Source: Acidimicrobiaceae bacterium (GTDB lineage Bacteria; Actinomycetota; Acidimicrobiia; Acidimicrobiales; Bog-793). From it: a stretch of 7,235 nt of DNA. The first letter of the stretch is position 1, and each line of letters begins with the position of its first letter. Positions 4,882 to 7,235 of this stretch are shown piece by piece. The translations under genes and the position numbers were made by a program. The stretch lies in assembly GCA_027459565.1 (NCBI GenBank), contig DAIDIA010000131.1:1-7235 (forward strand). Reading direction: 5' to 3'. The notes under the pieces were generated by a model. It was not told the DNA's origin, did no database searches, and was given only the letters and a program-made list of their open reading frames with translations.

Positions 4882-6093
4882 ATGTCGAGCCTCGGGCGAT
4901 CGGTCTTCGTGCTTGACGCGACCAGGACTCCGGTCGGGCGGTACCGGGGCGCGCTCGCGCACGTGCGTCCGGACGATCTCGCGGCCAACGTGATCGGAAA
5001 ACTCATTGATCGAAATCCCGAAATCGTCGAGATCGGCGTTGATGATGTCGTGTTCGGAGCTGCGAATCAGTCCGGAGAAGACAATCGCAATGTCGCTCGG
5101 ATGGCGTTGCTGCTTGCCGGACTTGGTGTGCAGACTCCAGGGGTGACGGTGAACCGCTTGTGTGGTTCGAGTCTTGAATCGCTACTCTCGGGATTTCGCC
5201 AGATTGCACTTGGAGAGGCCGAATGCGTCATTGTCGGCGGTGTGGAGTCGATGAGCCGCGCGCCATTCGTCATAGCTAGGTCACACGCGTCGCCACCGAG
5301 TTCAATCGACCTTGTAGACACCACCCTCGGTTGGCGCATGGTGAACGAAAAGATGCCGAAAGAATGGACGATCTCGCTTGGAGCGACTGCGGAGAACGTC
5401 GCCGAGGCGCTCGCGATCTCGCGTGATGCGCAGGACAGGTACGCGCTCGAGAGTCACCGTCGGGCGATTCGGTCGCTCGACGACGGCGCCATAACCCAGG
5501 AGATCTCCCCCGTGCGGGCGCTTTCTGCGGGTGAGGTCGCGATCGACGAAGGGCCCCGTCGGGAGACATCTCTTGAGGCGCTGGGCGCTTTGACACCAGT
5601 GTTTCGCCAAGGGGGCAGCGTGACGGCCGGAAATTCGAGTCCGCTCAATGACGGGGCTGCGGCGTTGGTATTGGCCAGCGAACCCGCCGCACGCCGGTTC
5701 GGGAGGGCACCACTTGCACGCGTGCTCGGCGGAGCGGTCGCTGGCATATCGCCCGACCTGATGGGACTTGGACCGGTGCCCTCGACGAAGCGGCTGCTTG
5801 GTCGGCTCTCGGTTCATCTCGATGATTTCGGTGCTATTGAGATCAACGAGGCATTTGCGGCGCAGGTGATCGGCGTCTGCCGGGAACTCGCCCTAGATAC
5901 CGACGATCCACGCATCAACAGGCTCGGCGGAGCGCTTGCCATTGGACACCCTCTCGGTGCCTCCGGAGCAAGGATCGCGACCACGCTGTTGTATCGGATG
6001 CGGCGAGAGGAGGTCGCACTCGGGCTCGCGACGATGTGCATTGGTGTTGGACAGGGGATTTCCGTGGCCTTCGAGCGAGGCGACATCTGGTAG
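4882..6093 (+). CDS. pcaF: Thiolase, probable 3-oxoadipyl-CoA thiolase (PcaF-like)
   Basis: Cytosolic thiolase of 403 residues that cleaves a 3-oxoacyl-CoA with CoA to acetyl-CoA and a shortened acyl-CoA. Catalytic residues are present: nucleophile Cys94 in VNRLCGSS, His356 in AIGHPLGASGAR, Cys386 in MCIGVGQG, and NEAF (322-325). The segment GEDNRNVARMALLLAGL and the DTTLGWR motif match beta-ketoadipyl-CoA thiolases (PcaF/PaaJ) better than biosynthetic acetoacetyl-CoA thiolases, so succinyl-CoA plus acetyl-CoA are the likely products. I chose ATG 4882 because GAGAGGG (4866-4872) sits 9 bases upstream; a GTG at 4864 overlapping the previous stop has no ribosome site. The gene follows the secreted-protein gene by 14 bases and probably shares its transcript, though the two products have no evident link. 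No CoA-transferase gene, its usual partner, is in the window. Other 3-oxoacyl-CoA substrates remain possible. Confidence 0.88.
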   Translation: MSSLGRSVFVLDATRTPVGRYRGALAHVRPDDLAANVIGKLIDRNPEIVEIGVDDVVFGAANQSGEDNRNVARMALLLAGLGVQTPGVTVNRLCGSSLESLLSGFRQIALGEAECVIVGGVESMSRAPFVIARSHASPPSSIDLVDTTLGWRMVNEKMPKEWTISLGATAENVAEALAISRDAQDRYALESHRRAIRSLDDGAITQEISPVRALSAGEVAIDEGPRRETSLEALGALTPVFRQGGSVTAGNSSPLNDGAAALVLASEPAARRFGRAPLARVLGGAVAGISPDLMGLGPVPSTKRLLGRLSVHLDDFGAIEINEAFAAQVIGVCRELALDTDDPRINRLGGALAIGHPLGASGARIATTLLYRMRREEVALGLATMCIGVGQGISVAFERGDIW

Positions 6094-6124
6094 CAATTCG
6101 TTCGTTTCAAGGAGAAGGTGCAGG

Positions 6125-6130
6125 TATCGT
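6125..6130 (+). promoter_or_regulatory. Candidate -10 box for a leaderless DinB-family transcript
   Basis: TATCGT occupies -12 to -7 relative to the A of the ATG at 6137, the same spacing as at the CDGSH gene. An AAGGAGAAGG stretch lies about 20 bases before the ATG, too far to serve as ribosome site. No clear -35 is seen. Confidence 0.45.
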
Positions 6131-6136
6131 CTTTGC

Positions 6137-6649
6137 ATGGAGATCAATCGAGTAGATACGCCGGTCGTGGGAACGAACGAGGAGATGTTGCTCGCGTTCA
6201 TCGAGTTTCACCGAGCGACACTGGTACGGAAATGCGCGGGATTGACGACAGAGCAGGCGACGCAGCGCTCGGTTCCGCCCTCGTCGATGTCGCTGCTGGG
6301 TCTCGTGCGTCATATGACCGATGTTGAGAAGATGTGGTTCGTCGCGCGTTTTCAAGGTGGCGAGCCGACTGGACTCTTTCGTACCCCTGAAGACCCCGAC
6401 GCGGCGTTCAACGACCTCAGTGGTCCGGACCTCGAGGAGAGTCTTGGGCTGTTCCTTGGCGCCTGTGCGCAGTCGCGGGAGATTGTCGCGGCAACTCCCT
6501 CACTCGATCAGCTCGCCGTCGCACCACGAAGAGGTGACCAGTACGTGTCGATGCGGTGGATCCTCTTTCATCTGATCGAGGAGTACGCGCGCCACAATGG
6601 CCACGCCGACCTGCTGCGCGAGGCCATCGACGGCGCGACCGGGATCTGA
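6137..6649 (+). CDS. DinB-superfamily protein (DUF664 type)
   Basis: A 170-residue cytosolic protein of the DinB/DUF664 four-helix-bundle superfamily. Members bind a divalent metal through histidines, and several actinobacterial relatives are mycothiol-dependent transferases; the reaction of this one is unknown. Family marks are VGTNEEMLLAFIEFHRATL (11-29), the PPSSMSLLGLVRHMTDVEK stretch (47-65) with His59, and the C-terminal WILFHLIEEYARHNGHADLL (141-160) with His145, His153 and His156, then REAIDG. The length matches the DUF664 group. The reading frame is open far upstream, but homology begins close to ATG 6137 and TATCGT sits at the leaderless -10 position. It follows the thiolase by 43 bases on the same strand, yet the apparent private promoter suggests separate expression. 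A role in thiol-linked detoxification is inference from the superfamily. Confidence 0.88.
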   Translation: MEINRVDTPVVGTNEEMLLAFIEFHRATLVRKCAGLTTEQATQRSVPPSSMSLLGLVRHMTDVEKMWFVARFQGGEPTGLFRTPEDPDAAFNDLSGPDLEESLGLFLGACAQSREIVAATPSLDQLAVAPRRGDQYVSMRWILFHLIEEYARHNGHADLLREAIDGATGI

Positions 6650-6665
6650 TCGCTGACCCGGCCAT

Positions 6666-6689
6666 CGGACACCCTCTGGGGAGAGTCCG
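6666..6689 (+). terminator. Possible hairpin terminator after the DinB-family gene
   Basis: CGGA (6666-6669) pairs with TCCG (6686-6689), and after a 4-base bulge CTCT (6674-6677) pairs with AGAG (6682-6685) around a GGGG loop. It begins 17 bases after the stop codon. There is no T-tract, so it would be at best a U-less terminator as proposed for some actinobacteria. Confidence 0.3.
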
Positions 6690-6779
6690 CCCGGTCGATT
6701 CGGATCCCGAGCCAGTCGTTTCGGCGGTGTATCGTGCTATTCCCAATGGCATTGCGACAATTTCGGTCGAATTTCTGTG

Positions 6780-6819
6780 AACTGCCGCATCAGACAACCC
6801 CACGACGATGGGGGCAGTT
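6780..6819. repeat. Nested inverted repeat
   Basis: AACTGC (6780-6785) pairs with GCAGTT (6814-6819), and inside it CCCCA (6798-6802) pairs with TGGGG (6809-6813) around CGACGA. The two stems stack directly on the 3' side and leave a 12-base bulge on the 5' side. Function unknown; no T-tract follows on either strand. Confidence 0.4.
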
Positions 6820-6928
6820 GGGTCGTCCGGATTAGGGGTGGCTGCCCGGTGCGAACGACCACGGGAGACGGGGACGTCCCGACGCGTCGCCTCCAACCTC
6901 GTCGATACTGGCGCGCAGACCAAATGGA

Positions 6929-6985
6929 GCGTCGGCGACCCGGTCGCGACGATGGGGAATGCCACGGGTCTTCCGTGACCGACGC
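6929..6985. repeat. Inverted-repeat cluster that could fold as a three-way junction
   Basis: An outer 7-bp stem, GCGTCGG (6929-6935) with CCGACGC (6979-6985), encloses two hairpins: CGAC/GTCG around CCG (6936-6946) and CACGG/CCGTG (6963-6967, 6973-6977) around GTCTT. Unpaired bases between them resemble a junction. Either strand could fold this way. GC-rich sequence raises the chance of accidental stems, so this is a shape, not a proven RNA. Confidence 0.35.
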
Positions 6986-7020
6986 CGGGGGACTGGTCTC
7001 CGGATCAGTAGCAGCCTCCG

Positions 7021-7069
7021 ATATCTAGGGAGACTCCACGCACCGTGTTGACGCAGGGAGTCTCGATAT
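7021..7069 (-). terminator. Possible hairpin terminator of the right-edge gene
   Basis: GAGACTCC (7030-7037) pairs perfectly with GGAGTCTC (7057-7064), with outer ATATC (7021-7025) and GATAT (7065-7069) extending the stem across a 4-base bulge. It begins 7 bases after the stop of the minus-strand gene, where a terminator is expected. No T-tract follows on the minus strand, so the call rests on position and stem length. Confidence 0.45.
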
Positions 7070-7076
7070 GTGGCAT

Positions 7077-7235
7077 TTAGCTCGAGTGGAGCTTGGAGAT
7101 CGCAATCGTGTTCGTCGGTGCCACCACGACGATCTTCTCGTTCCATTGGCTGAGAACCGATTGCTCGGTCGTCGTTCCCGACACCGCCGTCTCCGCGAGC
7201 GGGAGCTCCTTGCCGGATTGCGGAAGGAATAGCTC
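7077..7235 (-). CDS. C-terminal 52 residues of an unrecognised protein (N-terminus beyond window)
   Basis: The minus-strand frame is open from the right edge to TAA (7079-7077) and encodes 52 residues starting ELFLPQSGKELPLAETA and ending with KIVVVAPTNTIAISKLHSS. Third codon positions are strongly G/C, and a stable hairpin lies just past the stop, both fitting a genuine gene end. The alternating hydrophobic and polar residues (KIVVVAP, TIAIS) suggest beta strands. I do not recognise the family and assign no function. A competing minus-strand frame (6832-7146) overlaps its end but is Arg-rich and motif-free. Confidence 0.55.
   Translation of the reverse strand, partial: ELFLPQSGKELPLAETAVSGTTTEQSVLSQWNEKIVVVAPTNTIAISKLHSS

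Larger units (their letters stand above)
6650..7076. other. Intergenic region with several inverted repeats and no convincing gene
   Basis: Between the DinB-family stop and the minus-strand gene end lie about 430 bases. Open frames on both strands (plus 6777-7028; minus 6417-6965 and 6832-7146) lack ribosome sites, recognisable motifs and mutual consistency. What can be seen are four inverted-repeat structures at 6666-6689, 6780-6819, 6929-6985 and 7021-7069. The region may hold transcript ends, an unrecognised structured RNA, or the decayed remains of genes. Confidence 0.5.

Noticed and set aside
6661..6680. Short match to the thiolase active-site DNA (GCCATYGGACACCCTCT), reading AIGHPLG
   Set aside because: Eighteen of 20 bases match thiolase 5938-5957, but similarity stops at once on both sides and the downstream reading is not thiolase-like. 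The stretch also forms its own hairpin. Chance or a tiny relic; not enough to call a pseudogene.
6417..6965. 182-codon minus-strand open frame
   Set aside because: Half of it is opposite the DinB-family gene and the rest lacks motifs or a start signal; it conflicts with other equally weak frames.
6777..7028. 83-codon plus-strand open frame after the DinB-family gene
   Set aside because: There is no ribosome site, the composition is Arg/Gly-rich, there is no family motif, and it spans three unrelated inverted repeats.

Overview
The window looks like chromosomal DNA of a GC-rich actinobacterium. Supporting signs are TAnnnT-type -10 boxes, two genes that appear to be read from leaderless mRNAs, a DinB/DUF664 protein of actinobacterial type, a short Lys-rich protein beside a cold-shock gene, and a secreted protein with a long TTTTST-type linker. 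That linker is common in Acidimicrobiia, but the class-level placement is inference. No insertion sequence, CRISPR array, tRNA, rRNA or phage gene was seen.

Layout. (1) 1-768, minus: arylamine N-acetyltransferase with a complete Cys-His-Asp triad, cut by the left edge. (2) 894-1109, minus: 71-aa CDGSH iron-sulfur protein. (3) 1212-2389, plus: ligA and ligB, the two subunits of a class III (LigAB-type) Fe(II) extradiol dioxygenase, diverging from the CDGSH gene across about 100 bp that holds a 26-bp dyad over a candidate -10 box. (4) 2476-3004, plus: a cold-shock gene with promoter and long leader, a very strong intrinsic terminator, and immediately behind it a 38-aa Lys-rich gene too short for routine gene calling. 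(5) 3236-4867, plus: exported protein with a HEYAE...TD motif, a Thr/Ser linker built from a 15-bp tandem repeat, and a C-terminal Ig-like domain. (6) 4882-6093, plus: PcaF-like 3-oxoadipyl-CoA thiolase, 14 bp after the secreted gene. (7) 6137-6649, plus: DinB/DUF664 protein. (8) 6650-7076: no convincing gene, but several inverted repeats. (9) 7077-7235, minus: C-terminal end of an unrecognised protein.

How the genes may work together. LigAB opens a catecholic aromatic ring, the thiolase is of the type that ends the beta-ketoadipate or phenylacetate routes, and N-acetyltransferase acts on arylamines, so the neighbourhood has an aromatic-compound flavour. These enzymes do not form one linear pathway: meta-cleavage of protocatechuate does not need the thiolase. 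The CDGSH protein could serve the redox or iron state of the Fe(II) dioxygenase, but this rests only on position. The cold-shock/terminator/small-gene arrangement and the secreted HEYAE protein are the least described items. I do not see a clearly new multi-gene system; the best leads are regulatory layouts and small or uncharacterised proteins.
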